This document shows positions 15,265-24,647 of a DNA stretch of 55,662 nt, one piece after another. Made by a program: the position numbers and the translations under genes. Positions within the stretch are counted from its first letter, which is position 1, and each line of letters starts with the position of its first letter. The stretch lies in assembly GCA_947381905.1 (NCBI GenBank), contig CANCXL010000011.1, positions 1 through 55,662 on the forward strand, written 5' to 3'. The DNA is from an uncultured Clostridiaceae bacterium (lineage in GTDB: Bacteria > Bacillota > Clostridia > TANB77 > CAG-465). The notes under the pieces were generated by a model. That model did no database searches. It had not been told where the DNA came from and saw nothing but the letters and a program-made list of their open reading frames with translations.

Positions 15265-16096
15265 TTATTTTAATTCTCTTTCAAGTTCGGTAAGACTACT
15301 GAAATTTAGCTTGTTACGTATTTGATTTGTTATTCTTTTAATATCACAGCTCATATAGTCTTTTATAAAACTAATTGGAGAGTAATATGCTTTAGATAAA
15401 TAAAACTTAAACTTTTTAAGTTGCATTTCTGTTGTAGAATCGATTGATGCTATATATGGCTTATTTTCAATATTTTCATAAAGAATTTGAGCTATTGTTA
15501 TGGTAAATAAAAAATCTAATAGTTCATGTTTTTTATAAATAACATTTTTAATTTCATTTTCCTCTACTATTATTTTTTTTGAACTAATACCATAAAAAAA
15601 CTCTTTGCAAAAGTAGTTTTTCTTTTTATCAAGTACTATCCTTTTTCCTGTTGCTCTTGCCATTATTTTTACCAAACAAAAATACAACTGCATCAAGTAT
15701 TCATCTTTTGGAATTTTTGTTATATTGATGTTTGGAAATACTTCATATAAGTTATTTTCAAATACAATAGGGTCATTAAAAACAGATTTTATAGTATTAT
15801 CTACATTTACTTTTTGCTTTTTTAAAGTAAAAAAATAAGTATCAATATCATTTTCTATCTCATTTTGATCTTTATCATAAAAATATACATTAAGATTTTT
15901 TAAATTAAGTCTTAATCTTTCTCTTTCTTTTTTACTAAAAATATTACCGTGCTTCTAAATAACTTAATATTTCATCAGATTTTTGACATACCTCCTTTTG
16001 TGTATATTCAAGTGGTGCATCAATCTTTTTTGTGGTTACATATAGTTTATTCCACATCCTTTTTATAAAGCTTTCATTTTTATAACTATTAGTCAT
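15265..16096 (-). pseudogene. Frame-split gene of unknown function (about 275 aa if joined)
   Basis: Two overlapping frames appear to make one gene. The first runs from the ATG at 16096 to TAA at 15944-15946. The second is open from 15954 to the stop at 15265 (229 codons) but has no ATG, GTG or TTG until 15696, and no ribosome site there. Joining them needs one +1 shift inside the nine bases GAAGCACGG (15947-15955). The promoter and AGGAGG site upstream are excellent. The predicted product is soluble, basic, partly helical, with no domain I recognise. It may be a recent pseudogene, a sequencing indel, or a +1 recoding site at the rare CGG codon next to the stop. No homology can be claimed. 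Confidence 0.65.
15944..16096 (-). CDS. Upstream 50-codon frame of the split gene
   Basis: Encodes 50 aa starting MTNSYKNESFIKRMWNKL and ending LSYLEAR. The ATG is preceded by GGAGGTG at 7 nt spacing and by a consensus promoter, so this part is very likely translated. It could be a genuine small protein, but the next frame overlaps it by 11 bases and continues without a start codon. That favours its being the N-terminus of the longer protein. Confidence 0.6.
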   Translation of the reverse strand: MTNSYKNESFIKRMWNKLYVTTKKIDAPLEYTQKEVCQKSDEILSYLEAR

Positions 16097-16152
16097 AGTT
16101 ATACACCTCCTATAAAATTATTTTTTTATCTAAAAGTATAAATTTCTATCAT

Positions 16153-16181
16153 ATTATAGCATAGTTTTAATTTTATGTAAA
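16153..16181 (-). promoter_or_regulatory. Promoter of the split gene
   Basis: Minus strand TTTACA (16176-16181), 17-nt spacer, TATAAT (16153-16158) with TGC just before it (extended -10). A strong-looking promoter, divergent from asd. Confidence 0.85.
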
Positions 16182-16240
16182 GTTTAATATTATTATGCAT
16201 TTGTTAAAATTAGTATCATATACTTAAATGAGGTGATTTT

Positions 16241-17224
16241 ATGATTAGCGTTGCTATCGTAGGTGCTACTGGTGTAGTTGGTGAAATGTTTTTAAAAGTT
16301 CTTGAAGAAAAAAATCTTAATATAGATAAATATACTCTTTTTGCTTCAAGAAAATCCAAAGGAAAAAAAGTAAATTTTATGAATAATGAATATGAAGTAA
16401 AAGAGTTAACAGAGGATAGTTTTAAAGATGAGCATTTTGACTATGCTTTATTTTCTGCAGGAGGCTCAACATCTGAAAAATATGCTAAAATTGCAGCACA
16501 AAATGGATGTATAGTAATAGATAATAGTTCATTTTTTAGAATGGATAAAACTGTTCCATTAATTGTTCCACAAGTAAATATGGAAGATGCTTATGAACAT
16601 TTTAATATTATCGCAAATCCTAACTGTTCAACAATACAGGCAGTTCTTCCACTCAAAGCATTAGATGAAAAATATAAAATAAAAAGAGTTATTTATTCTA
16701 CTTATCAAGCTGTATCTGGTGCTGGAAAAAAAGGAATAGATGATTTAACTCAAAATAAAGTAGAAAAATTTCCTTACCCTATAAACAATAACTGCATACC
16801 ACAAATAGATGTGTTTGTAGATAATGATTATACTAAAGAAGAGATAAAAATGATAGAAGAAACAAGAAAGATATTAAAAAAACCTAAACTTCCAGTTACT
16901 GCGACATGTGTTAGAGTTCCTGTTCTTAACTCACATGCAGAGAGTATAAATGTAGAGCTAGAGTATCCATTTAAAATTGAGGATATAAAAAAATATTTAA
17001 ATAATTTCCCAGGAATTATAGTTTTAGATGATCCAGAAAAATTAATCTATCCTTTAAACTCATTTGCAAATGGTACAGATGAAGTCTATGTTGGAAGAAT
17101 CAGAAGAGATTATTCGCAAGAAAATGGAATTAACTTTTGGTGTGTAGCAGATAATATTAGAAAAGGCGCCGCTTCAAATGCTGTAGAAATACTTGAAAAT
17201 TTATTAAAAAAAGACTTGGAATAA
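16241..17224 (+). CDS. asd: Aspartate-semialdehyde dehydrogenase
   Basis: 327 aa. It reduces aspartyl-phosphate to aspartate semialdehyde with NADPH, the branch point to lysine/diaminopimelate, threonine and methionine. The N-terminal nucleotide fold has GATGVVGEMF, the active site is NPNCSTIQAVLPL (nucleophile C129), and TYQAVSGAGKKG and RVPVLNSHAESI are family blocks. An AGGTGAT ribosome site precedes the ATG. The gene stands alone with its own terminator, divergent from the split gene. Confidence 0.96.
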   Translation: MISVAIVGATGVVGEMFLKVLEEKNLNIDKYTLFASRKSKGKKVNFMNNEYEVKELTEDSFKDEHFDYALFSAGGSTSEKYAKIAAQNGCIVIDNSSFFRMDKTVPLIVPQVNMEDAYEHFNIIANPNCSTIQAVLPLKALDEKYKIKRVIYSTYQAVSGAGKKGIDDLTQNKVEKFPYPINNNCIPQIDVFVDNDYTKEEIKMIEETRKILKKPKLPVTATCVRVPVLNSHAESINVELEYPFKIEDIKKYLNNFPGIIVLDDPEKLIYPLNSFANGTDEVYVGRIRRDYSQENGINFWCVADNIRKGAASNAVEILENLLKKDLE

Positions 17225-17242
17225 AAATCCAAGTCTCTTTTT
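17212..17242 (+). terminator. asd terminator
   Basis: Stem AGACTTGGA/TCCAAGTCT (17212-17220 with 17228-17236), then CTTTTT. The stop codon lies in the loop, so the stem starts inside the coding sequence. Confidence 0.88.
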
Positions 17243-17262
17243 AGGCTTATGTAGTGGTGTGG

Positions 17263-19176
17263 CTATCTTCCGCCGCCACCGCCACCGCCGCCTCCTCCGC
17301 CGCCTCCGCTGGAGAATCCGCCACCACTTCCAGATCCAGAAGAAGTAGCGCTTGAAATAGATGTATTTATAGCACTAGAAAAACTTCTACTAAAATCTGT
17401 ATGTGTAGCAAGATACATAGCTGTATAATGATTTGTAATATAATATGAATCATCATTAATTTCAGGATATCTAAGTTTTAATTGCTTTATAACCTTATCA
17501 GCAATACCAAATGCAGTGGCATATACAAGAAAATGTTCCCATAATACAATAGATGGTAGTTCTTTTTCATCCATTTGTGAGAAATCTTCCATGAATTTTT
17601 TTAAGCCCTTCCACATTGTTAACTCATCAATACCTTTTTGGGTATATTTATTTAATCTTTTTCTAGCAAATGAACCAACAATTAAGCTTCCAATTGTAAG
17701 TAATAAATAAATTGCACCAATCATAAATACATATGATGTATATAATGAGTTTTCAAAATATGCCATTAGCATAGCAAATCCAAATCCTGCAGCCATTATT
17801 GGAAGTATTGTAGCTGAATTTATTGCATAACCTTTATTTATTTCTTTCTTATCCACATATTGCTCTTTTGTAACAAAATTTGTTGCTTGATCATTTAGTT
17901 TATTAACAAGAGTTCTAACTTTAGATTCATGACTTGTAAAATACTTTTGTAAATCTGATATGGTTATTCTATCTGATTTTTTATAATTTATTGCACCTTT
18001 AATAAAGTTTAGAACTATCATCTCATCTTCTTTTAATGATACTGATTGAGCATCCTCATTTATTATAATTGTAATTTCTTCTTTTTTTCTTGATATATTT
18101 TCTTTATTTACTTCAAAACTTACTATCTTTTTTAAGTTAAGTTGCATTAAAGTTGCTGAAAAAATATTTCCTGTAGAAAGATATACATTATTAGAAGGTG
18201 GTGCCATAATTGCAGCAGCTTCTGACGGAGTAGCGTCTTCTCTTGGAAGCTCTCTAAAATATTCATAATCAATAGTTGGCACAATTTTTTTACCAGCCTT
18301 TTTCATTATATTTATCGGTACTATATACTGAATAAGAATAAATATTACAGCTACCACACCCGCACAACTAAGTATTCCTATTACTACAACTTTTGCTTGT
18401 GCTCGCCTTTGATTTGCTTCATCTGCCCAAATTGATTCTTCTTTAATTATATTATTAATTACATTTTTTGAATCAGTTCTTGTAGAATACCCTACTAAAT
18501 CCTTTGGAAATGTACTTCTAATTTCCACATAATTATTTGTTGGGATAGCATTTAAATCAAAAACTATATTTCCATCTTCTGTAGGATATATTTCTCCATT
18601 AAGAGAAATTGTATGTCCCCATACTTTTACGTCTTCTTTAGAAACGTTTCCTGGTAAAGTAATTTTACCTGACATTTTTTCTATAGGAATTTCCCAATCT
18701 GAACCAATAAATTGCCAATAAAGTTCAGCACAATCATTGTGTATTGCTATTGCATCATTTACAGTATATTTTATTTCATATTCTCTAGTAGCAGAAGAAT
18801 CGTCAAGTCCAACTCCCCATGCAATTTCAAATTCTGTACTTCCTCTATCTAATGCATAATAATAATCTTTTGCTAAATGATATGCATAGGAATTAGTTTT
18901 CCTTAATGTTTTATCATTAGTTAAGTCTTTTACTGTTACATTTTCTATAGAAGAATACTTTTTTGAATCCTTTTTAAACGATTTAAATAATGTATTAGTC
19001 TCACTAATTCTTATAGTCCATTTTTCTGTTACTTCCATACTAGCATCGTCATTTACTATTGCATTAATCTCAAGATTTTTCATCTTAAGGCTTGCATAAA
19101 CGTTGTTAGAACTTACAATAGCTAAACTTATAAAAAGAACTATAAAAGCAGTAAGTATTTTATATTTATTTTTCAT
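17263..19176 (-). CDS. DUF2207 membrane protein with poly-glycine tail
   Basis: 637 aa. A signal peptide (residues 1-28, ending VYA) is followed by an extracellular beta-rich DUF2207 domain to about 240. A membrane segment lies near 265-290, then a cytoplasmic region, two more membrane segments near 455-510 and a C-terminal domain. It ends in an SGSGSGGGFSSGG-type tail that closes with a long run of glycines and one arginine. This is the typical build of DUF2207 proteins, whose function is unknown. The glycine codons make a GC-rich island in an AT-rich gene. An AAGGAGG site precedes the ATG. Confidence 0.88.
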   Translation of the reverse strand: MKNKYKILTAFIVLFISLAIVSSNNVYASLKMKNLEINAIVNDDASMEVTEKWTIRISETNTLFKSFKKDSKKYSSIENVTVKDLTNDKTLRKTNSYAYHLAKDYYYALDRGSTEFEIAWGVGLDDSSATREYEIKYTVNDAIAIHNDCAELYWQFIGSDWEIPIEKMSGKITLPGNVSKEDVKVWGHTISLNGEIYPTEDGNIVFDLNAIPTNNYVEIRSTFPKDLVGYSTRTDSKNVINNIIKEESIWADEANQRRAQAKVVVIGILSCAGVVAVIFILIQYIVPINIMKKAGKKIVPTIDYEYFRELPREDATPSEAAAIMAPPSNNVYLSTGNIFSATLMQLNLKKIVSFEVNKENISRKKEEITIIINEDAQSVSLKEDEMIVLNFIKGAINYKKSDRITISDLQKYFTSHESKVRTLVNKLNDQATNFVTKEQYVDKKEINKGYAINSATILPIMAAGFGFAMLMAYFENSLYTSYVFMIGAIYLLLTIGSLIVGSFARKRLNKYTQKGIDELTMWKGLKKFMEDFSQMDEKELPSIVLWEHFLVYATAFGIADKVIKQLKLRYPEINDDSYYITNHYTAMYLATHTDFSRSFSSAINTSISSATSSGSGSGGGFSSGGGGGGGGGGGGGR

Positions 19177-19220
19177 ATATTGCCTCCTTTATTAAATTAT
19201 AGTATATATTTATTAAATTT

Positions 19221-19250
19221 AAAAGTGCGCAAACAAAATTGCGCACTTTT
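19221..19250 (-). terminator. Terminator after the PEP-utilising enzyme gene
   Basis: 12-bp perfect stem AAAAGTGCGCAA/TTGCGCACTTTT with a 6-nt loop. It abuts the stop codon and has a T-run on either strand. It lies between two genes pointing the same way. Confidence 0.88.
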
Positions 19251-21626
19251 TTATAATATTACCTCTCCAGTATCACCATTTATTACAAGTGTTTCACCTG
19301 TACGTATTATTTTTGTTGCATCTTGTAGACTAACTACACATGGAACTCTATTTTCCCTTGCTTTAACTGCGAAATGACAAAGCATACCTCCAAACTCTGT
19401 TATTATTCCAGATATTTGTGATAAATTAATATTTTCAAATATCTCTCTATCTAAATACGACGCTATAATAACATCATCTTTTTTTAAATTCTTTATATCT
19501 TCTTTAGAATTTATTACACATGCCCTTGCTGTAACTTTTCCAAAGCTTGCACCTATTCCTTTTAACTTTTTTCTATAATCTATTTTAAATTGCTGTTTAC
19601 TACAAGGGAAAATGTCACTTTCAGGTGTATAGTTTCTAAAAGAGTTATAATATATCTTATTTTTAGCTACTAATTTCTTTAATTCATCCACAATGTCAAC
19701 ATTTAATATATCTTCGTATCTTAAGAAAAATATATCTTCTTCTTTTTCTATAATATATTCATCTTTATATTTTCTAGCAAGGTTTAATAGACTTTCTCTA
19801 AGTTTATATCTTGCAATTAGACTTAAGTCATAAAGAGCAAATTCATCCTTATCCAATTCCCTTACATATTCTATTTCTTTTAATGCATTTTTTAATTGAT
19901 TAGGCTTTAACTCTTTTTCTAACTTTTGTATAGATGCTTCATATAGTTTATTCTGCATTTTTAAATCGCTTAAAGGATCATATATATCCTCTAAATCAAT
20001 CATATCTCTATACATTTTTATTACTTTTAAAATTTCATCTGAATACGTAGTATATATAATATCTGATTCATCACTAGAATGATAGCCATATTGACTAATA
20101 AAATCTGTTAATATCTCTTTTATATTTTCATTTTCTGGATTTTTTCTATACATGTAAAATATTTCTGCATCTAAATTATCTTCAAAAAATTTAAGTTTGT
20201 CTTTGCTTACTCTAATTTTTCTTGACATATCCCACATATATAAAAATGGAGCATTTACATATTTATTGTCAATACCAACTAGTAAATTTTGTATTTCATT
20301 TCTAGTTAAAATATTATTGAACTTCTGATTTAAATTTATCTTAAATACTGCATTTTTTAATTGTTGCCATACAAACATAGATTTACAATCCATATATATT
20401 TTTACATTTTCTCTTATTTTATCAGTTAGATTTTCATTTTCTTTTTCAAGTGCAACTATTTTAGTATTTCTATATTCTTGAGTATTAACCACTTGCCTCT
20501 TTAATATGCTTAATACATCTTTTCTATTAAAGAGCTTAATTTTCTTGTTTTCCTGTAGATTTTCATTACCATTATCTAAATAATCTATTCTTACTTTTAG
20601 TTTTTCGTCTAAATATCTTTCAACATATCCAGGTACATTTTCCAAAATTTTCTTTAAGAATGTTAAATTCCAATATAATCTTGAAAATCTAGTAAATATA
20701 ACTGGCTCTAAAATATTTTCATCGGATATGTTTGTTATAATTTTAGAAAATCTTTTCTGTGTACTGTCAAACACATCTAAATCTAAAGATAACATCAAAG
20801 GTGATAAATTATTTATATTTTCTAAATTAGAATTACTATATCTATAATATATATCACTAAACTCTATTTTAGTTATTGGATTTAACTTAAATATGTATAG
20901 TTTAGAGTCATAAACACCAAACTCCAAGTCAATTGGAAATCCCAGTTCTTGCTGAAGTGATAAAGCTATATTTATTATCTTTTTAATTGAAGATTCTCCA
21001 AGCAAGTTAATTTTAGGTTCCTCAATATATATTTGTTTTTCCCAATCATATACAATTCTTTCTGGAATAATTTTTCCGGATACAGTGTCTCCTGCACCTT
21101 TTGAAAACTCAATTACAATTTCTGTATCTTTCCCATTAGTAGGATTTACAGTAAATAATACACCACTTACATTACTTTCTATCATTTCTTGAACAATTAT
21201 GTTCATTTCTACTTTTTCTATATCCACGTTATTTCTTTTATAATGTCTTAGATTATCCTCACTATATAATGATAAAAAAACTTCTTTTATCTTATCTTTT
21301 AAACTTTGTTTTTCTCTTGCAACACTTAAGAAATTAGCATACTCTCCTAAACCTAAAGGGCCATGATCTATAATTTTAGGACTAGTTCTTACAACGCATC
21401 TTTTATTTTCTGGTATAACTTTAAATATTTCATCTATAATATAATCCGGTATACGTAAATTATTTATAGTCTCAAAATCTAATTCTTGTTCTTTAACAAT
21501 TTTCTTAAATTCTTCAAAATCGATTACAATACCTAAAGGAATATTATATCCTTTAGCATCTAGCATTGATAAAAACATTGCTTTATTGCCACATTTATCT
21601 AATATTTTATCTTCAAGCTTGTACAT
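19251..21626 (-). CDS. PEP-utilising enzyme, rifampin phosphotransferase/PEP synthase-like
   Basis: 791 aa. The N-terminal ~300 residues are a PEP synthase-type ATP-grasp domain, with CVVRTSP, LGLGEYANF, VQEMIESNVSGVLFTVNP and EFSKGAGDTVSG. A long variable middle region (about 310-680) follows. The C-terminal swivelling phosphohistidine domain carries H751 in GGMLCHFAVKARENRVPCVV and ends GDTGEVIL. The C-terminal PEP-binding barrel of PEP synthase or PPDK is absent. This ATP-grasp / variable / His-domain order is that of rifampin phosphotransferases, in which the middle region binds the antibiotic. The substrate here is unknown; rifampin inactivation is only a possibility. Confidence 0.8.
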   Translation of the reverse strand: MYKLEDKILDKCGNKAMFLSMLDAKGYNIPLGIVIDFEEFKKIVKEQELDFETINNLRIPDYIIDEIFKVIPENKRCVVRTSPKIIDHGPLGLGEYANFLSVAREKQSLKDKIKEVFLSLYSEDNLRHYKRNNVDIEKVEMNIIVQEMIESNVSGVLFTVNPTNGKDTEIVIEFSKGAGDTVSGKIIPERIVYDWEKQIYIEEPKINLLGESSIKKIINIALSLQQELGFPIDLEFGVYDSKLYIFKLNPITKIEFSDIYYRYSNSNLENINNLSPLMLSLDLDVFDSTQKRFSKIITNISDENILEPVIFTRFSRLYWNLTFLKKILENVPGYVERYLDEKLKVRIDYLDNGNENLQENKKIKLFNRKDVLSILKRQVVNTQEYRNTKIVALEKENENLTDKIRENVKIYMDCKSMFVWQQLKNAVFKINLNQKFNNILTRNEIQNLLVGIDNKYVNAPFLYMWDMSRKIRVSKDKLKFFEDNLDAEIFYMYRKNPENENIKEILTDFISQYGYHSSDESDIIYTTYSDEILKVIKMYRDMIDLEDIYDPLSDLKMQNKLYEASIQKLEKELKPNQLKNALKEIEYVRELDKDEFALYDLSLIARYKLRESLLNLARKYKDEYIIEKEEDIFFLRYEDILNVDIVDELKKLVAKNKIYYNSFRNYTPESDIFPCSKQQFKIDYRKKLKGIGASFGKVTARACVINSKEDIKNLKKDDVIIASYLDREIFENINLSQISGIITEFGGMLCHFAVKARENRVPCVVSLQDATKIIRTGETLVINGDTGEVIL

Positions 21627-21730
21627 ATTATCATCTCCATTTTCCGCCTACGATTTTAAAAGAATAGTTTTCTATTTTTTCCACTATATTCTATCATATT
21701 ATTGCTATTTTAACAAGAAAAAAGAAAAAA

Positions 21731-21757
21731 ATATAAGGATGTATCTCATCCTTATAT
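21731..21757 (-). terminator. Terminator overlapping the stop of the 202-aa gene
   Basis: Stem ATATAAGGATG with CATCCTTATAT around a 5-nt loop, then seven T on the minus strand. The stop codon (21752-21754) is inside the stem. Confidence 0.85.
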
Positions 21758-22360
21758 TGCATAACATTCTATATTTTGTTCTTTTACTTTAACTTCTGGA
21801 ATATGAATTCCTCTTTCTATAAATTCGTCTAGCCTTAAGTCAACAAATCCTTGAGCACAATCATTTACTACATTAAATGGTTGGCTATTACTATATGAAG
21901 ACATATTATATATTTTTTTATATGCTGAAACGACACCCTGTTCATCATTTTGTTCCATCGCTTTATATAGCTTTGATAACTCTCTACTTACAAATTTTCT
22001 ATCAACAAAGCTTTTTGCATACCCATTTATTCTTCTTTTATTCTTTTGCCCATTATATCCTGCCATATCCATTACTATATCAGATAATCTTTTTAGCTCA
22101 TCTTTATTACCTTGAGCCTTAGCATATTCAACTTTCCTGTTATGTTCATCATAACTTAGCTTATCTATAAAATCCTTTACATACGGATTATAATTACTTT
22201 CACTTGAAGCATCTGTATATCCAGCCATTGTATTTAACGTATTATTTTTAAGGCATACATTTGTATAGTCTTCATTACCAATTGTATCTTTTATTACTTC
22301 ACGGATGGCCATATATTCCCTATATTTTGCTTCATTTAATTCTACATTTTTTCTCTCCAT
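21752..22360 (-). CDS. Unknown 202-aa soluble protein
   Basis: Not recognised. 202 aa, charged and mostly helical, with no signal peptide or membrane segment. Two similar-looking segments, YVKDFIDKLSYDE (about 65) and YAKSFVDRKFVSRELSK (about 113), and a later AQGFVDLRLDEF suggest a short helical repeat with FVD/FID cores. A GGAGGATG site precedes the ATG. It has its own terminator and sits between the PEP-utilising enzyme and the germination operon. Spore-related function would be a guess from position only. Confidence 0.65.
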   Translation of the reverse strand: MERKNVELNEAKYREYMAIREVIKDTIGNEDYTNVCLKNNTLNTMAGYTDASSESNYNPYVKDFIDKLSYDEHNRKVEYAKAQGNKDELKRLSDIVMDMAGYNGQKNKRRINGYAKSFVDRKFVSRELSKLYKAMEQNDEQGVVSAYKKIYNMSSYSNSQPFNVVNDCAQGFVDLRLDEFIERGIHIPEVKVKEQNIECYAI

Positions 22361-22471
22361 TTAAACTACATCCTCCAAATATTTATTATAAAAATCTAGT
22401 TTTTTCTTATAAAAAGTACATTTTTTATTATACCATTTTTAAAAGATTTTTGCAAGAGATTTGCTAAAATT

Positions 22472-23578
22472 TTATGATATTTTTTGTTTTTTATTGCTTA
22501 TACGCAATTTAACAAATATCAGTAATATAGGTAGTAAAATGCCAATCAATATTACATAAATCAAATATTTTGAAGCAATCGATGCAAATGAAATTCCTTC
22601 ATGAAACAATAAAGAAGTTATAATTACTATTACAATTGATAATATAATAGAATACCACTTCTTAATTTTTAAATCTGGAAGAAAACTTATCATATAGTAA
22701 AACAAAAACGAAAGAAATGATATTGAATTAAAGTAAAAATTAAGTGCTAATACATTTTCTACTCTTTCTAAAATATTAAATAACGTAAATTGTTTTAAAG
22801 CAATATATTCTGGAAATCTAAATACACTGATAAAGTCTTTTCCAAGTATAAGAATAGTCATTAATATTATTACTATTTGTATTACATTTGTTAATATAAC
22901 TGTTCTATTTATTACCGAACTAGTTTTTTCTTTTTCAGACTCTATTATATTGTTTTTAGAAGTAATTAATAACATCATATAAGGTACAATACTTAATACT
23001 AAATATAATCCTATAGATTTAAACATACACGATTTTCCAAAACAATTAATAGGCTCTAAGTACTTAAAATTAACTTTAGAGAATAGTCCACATATATCTA
23101 TAAATATTAATATTATATTTATATATGAAAATATCTGATTAACTCTAACTATTTCAGATAAGCTTTTAGAACTTATATATATTATTGTTACTAAAATTAT
23201 AGCCTTGATAAAATTGGCATTAGTATCTGGTAAATATTCTACATTTAAGAAATTTGTTAAATTAAAAAGTACAATAGAAGATATAATTACAAATGCTAAA
23301 AATAAAAAAGAATTAATTATATACCCTATTTTCTTTCCATATAAAGACTTTGTTAGCTCATAAATATTTTCCTCTGTATTATTAAAATATATATATTTAA
23401 ATACTAAAAAAAGTAGTATAGATAGTACTGATCCTATAATTGCTGCAATATACGAATCGTTTCCAGATATGCTAAACATAAAATATGTTCCCATACCAAA
23501 AAACATAGCTAAAAAAGAAGATAAAAAAACAAAGGCCACACCAACACTACATATTTGTTTTGATTCTTTTTTTACCAT
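22472..23578 (-). CDS. gerAB: Spore germination receptor subunit GerAB-like
   Basis: 368 aa with about ten membrane segments, of the GerAB family (APC-superfamily fold), the subunit thought to sense the germinant in the spore inner membrane. It starts with a short basic N-terminus, then FLAMFFGMGTYFMFSISGND, the family's first helices, and ends in a basic tail. Its ATG overlaps the gerAC stop by 7 bp. Operon order by transcription is gerAA, gerAC, gerAB. I see no obvious terminator right after it. Confidence 0.88.
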   Translation of the reverse strand: MVKKESKQICSVGVAFVFLSSFLAMFFGMGTYFMFSISGNDSYIAAIIGSVLSILLFLVFKYIYFNNTEENIYELTKSLYGKKIGYIINSFLFLAFVIISSIVLFNLTNFLNVEYLPDTNANFIKAIILVTIIYISSKSLSEIVRVNQIFSYINIILIFIDICGLFSKVNFKYLEPINCFGKSCMFKSIGLYLVLSIVPYMMLLITSKNNIIESEKEKTSSVINRTVILTNVIQIVIILMTILILGKDFISVFRFPEYIALKQFTLFNILERVENVLALNFYFNSISFLSFLFYYMISFLPDLKIKKWYSIILSIVIVIITSLLFHEGISFASIASKYLIYVILIGILLPILLIFVKLRISNKKQKIS

Positions 23579-24645
23579 ACCTTTTTTACGCCTCCTTGAT
23601 TAGATATTTTCACTTTAGTTTGCACATTTATATCTAGTTCTTCTAAATAGTTAGGATTATCAAAAAGCTTGTTTTTCTTCCTATATAATAAGTTACCAAG
23701 ACTTAAAATGTCTACTTTATATTCCTCTTTTATTTTTTTATAAAAATTGTTTATTTTTTCATTTATATCTTCTTCTATTGTTTTTTGTATACTTTCAATA
23801 GACTCAGCATCATTTAATTTTATATTTTTTCCAGTTTGAGTTATATTAGCATTTATATTTAGTTTTATATCTATGCAATTTTTAGTTTCTTTATTAATAG
23901 AATATTTAGTTTTGCAAGATGTAACCTCTGCTACAATTAAATCATCACCTTCTCCAATACTAGTAATGAAGAACTGTGTATGATTTAAAAGCATATTATA
24001 TAAAATACTTTCTTGTTTAGTTAAATATCCTTTCATATTCCAATTATCAAAATATGCCATGTCATCTATCAGTATTTTTTTATCTTCAATTGACATAGAG
24101 TTTGCTGTCATTTGAGTTCCATCTTCCAAAATACCTTTAACTACATCGTTTAAGGTTTGTAAATTTGCATCCCCTTTATATTTTTGTGTAGATTCTAAAA
24201 ATGATACCATATCTACTTTTTCTTCATTTATTACATTTATTATTTCTTCTGCGCTATGTTCATTTGCAACAAACAAATAAAATGTATTACTTCCTTCATT
24301 ATCTCTAATAAAAAAGTCTAATGAATTTTCCAAATGCTCTTTTGCAATTTCTTCAGATATTACTAAAGTTTCAAGATGCGCAATATATAATTTTTTGGGT
24401 GAAATATCTACCATATTTCTTGCAGCTTCTTGCACTGATGACCCCTTTGAAGAATATACATCTCCACTATTTACCTTTTCCTTGCTTGATGTATCAGTTA
24501 CTATAGCAGTAAATATTATCTCTCCATCATCTGACATATCTATTCCTATAGCCTTAACAATTGCTAAATCTGTAAGTTCTCTAATACCTGTAAGTCCATT
24601 AAATATAATGACTAATATAAGTAAAATTACTATATATTTTTTCAT
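23572..24645 (-). CDS. gerAC: Spore germination receptor subunit GerAC-like, no lipobox cysteine
   Basis: 357 aa of the Ger(x)C family. A hydrophobic N-terminus leads to GIRELTDLAIVKAIGID, the family's hallmark. The body matches GerAC domains (SSVQEAARNMVDISPKKLYIAH). GerAC proteins are normally lipoproteins with a cysteine at the signal-peptide end; here that position reads IIFNGLTGIREL with no cysteine, so attachment would be through an uncleaved anchor or complex assembly. It follows gerAA by 2 bp and overlaps gerAB, so all three are translationally coupled. Confidence 0.88.
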   Translation of the reverse strand: MKKYIVILLILVIIFNGLTGIRELTDLAIVKAIGIDMSDDGEIIFTAIVTDTSSKEKVNSGDVYSSKGSSVQEAARNMVDISPKKLYIAHLETLVISEEIAKEHLENSLDFFIRDNEGSNTFYLFVANEHSAEEIINVINEEKVDMVSFLESTQKYKGDANLQTLNDVVKGILEDGTQMTANSMSIEDKKILIDDMAYFDNWNMKGYLTKQESILYNMLLNHTQFFITSIGEGDDLIVAEVTSCKTKYSINKETKNCIDIKLNINANITQTGKNIKLNDAESIESIQKTIEEDINEKINNFYKKIKEEYKVDILSLGNLLYRKKNKLFDNPNYLEELDINVQTKVKISNQGGVKKVW

Positions 24646-24647
24646 AA

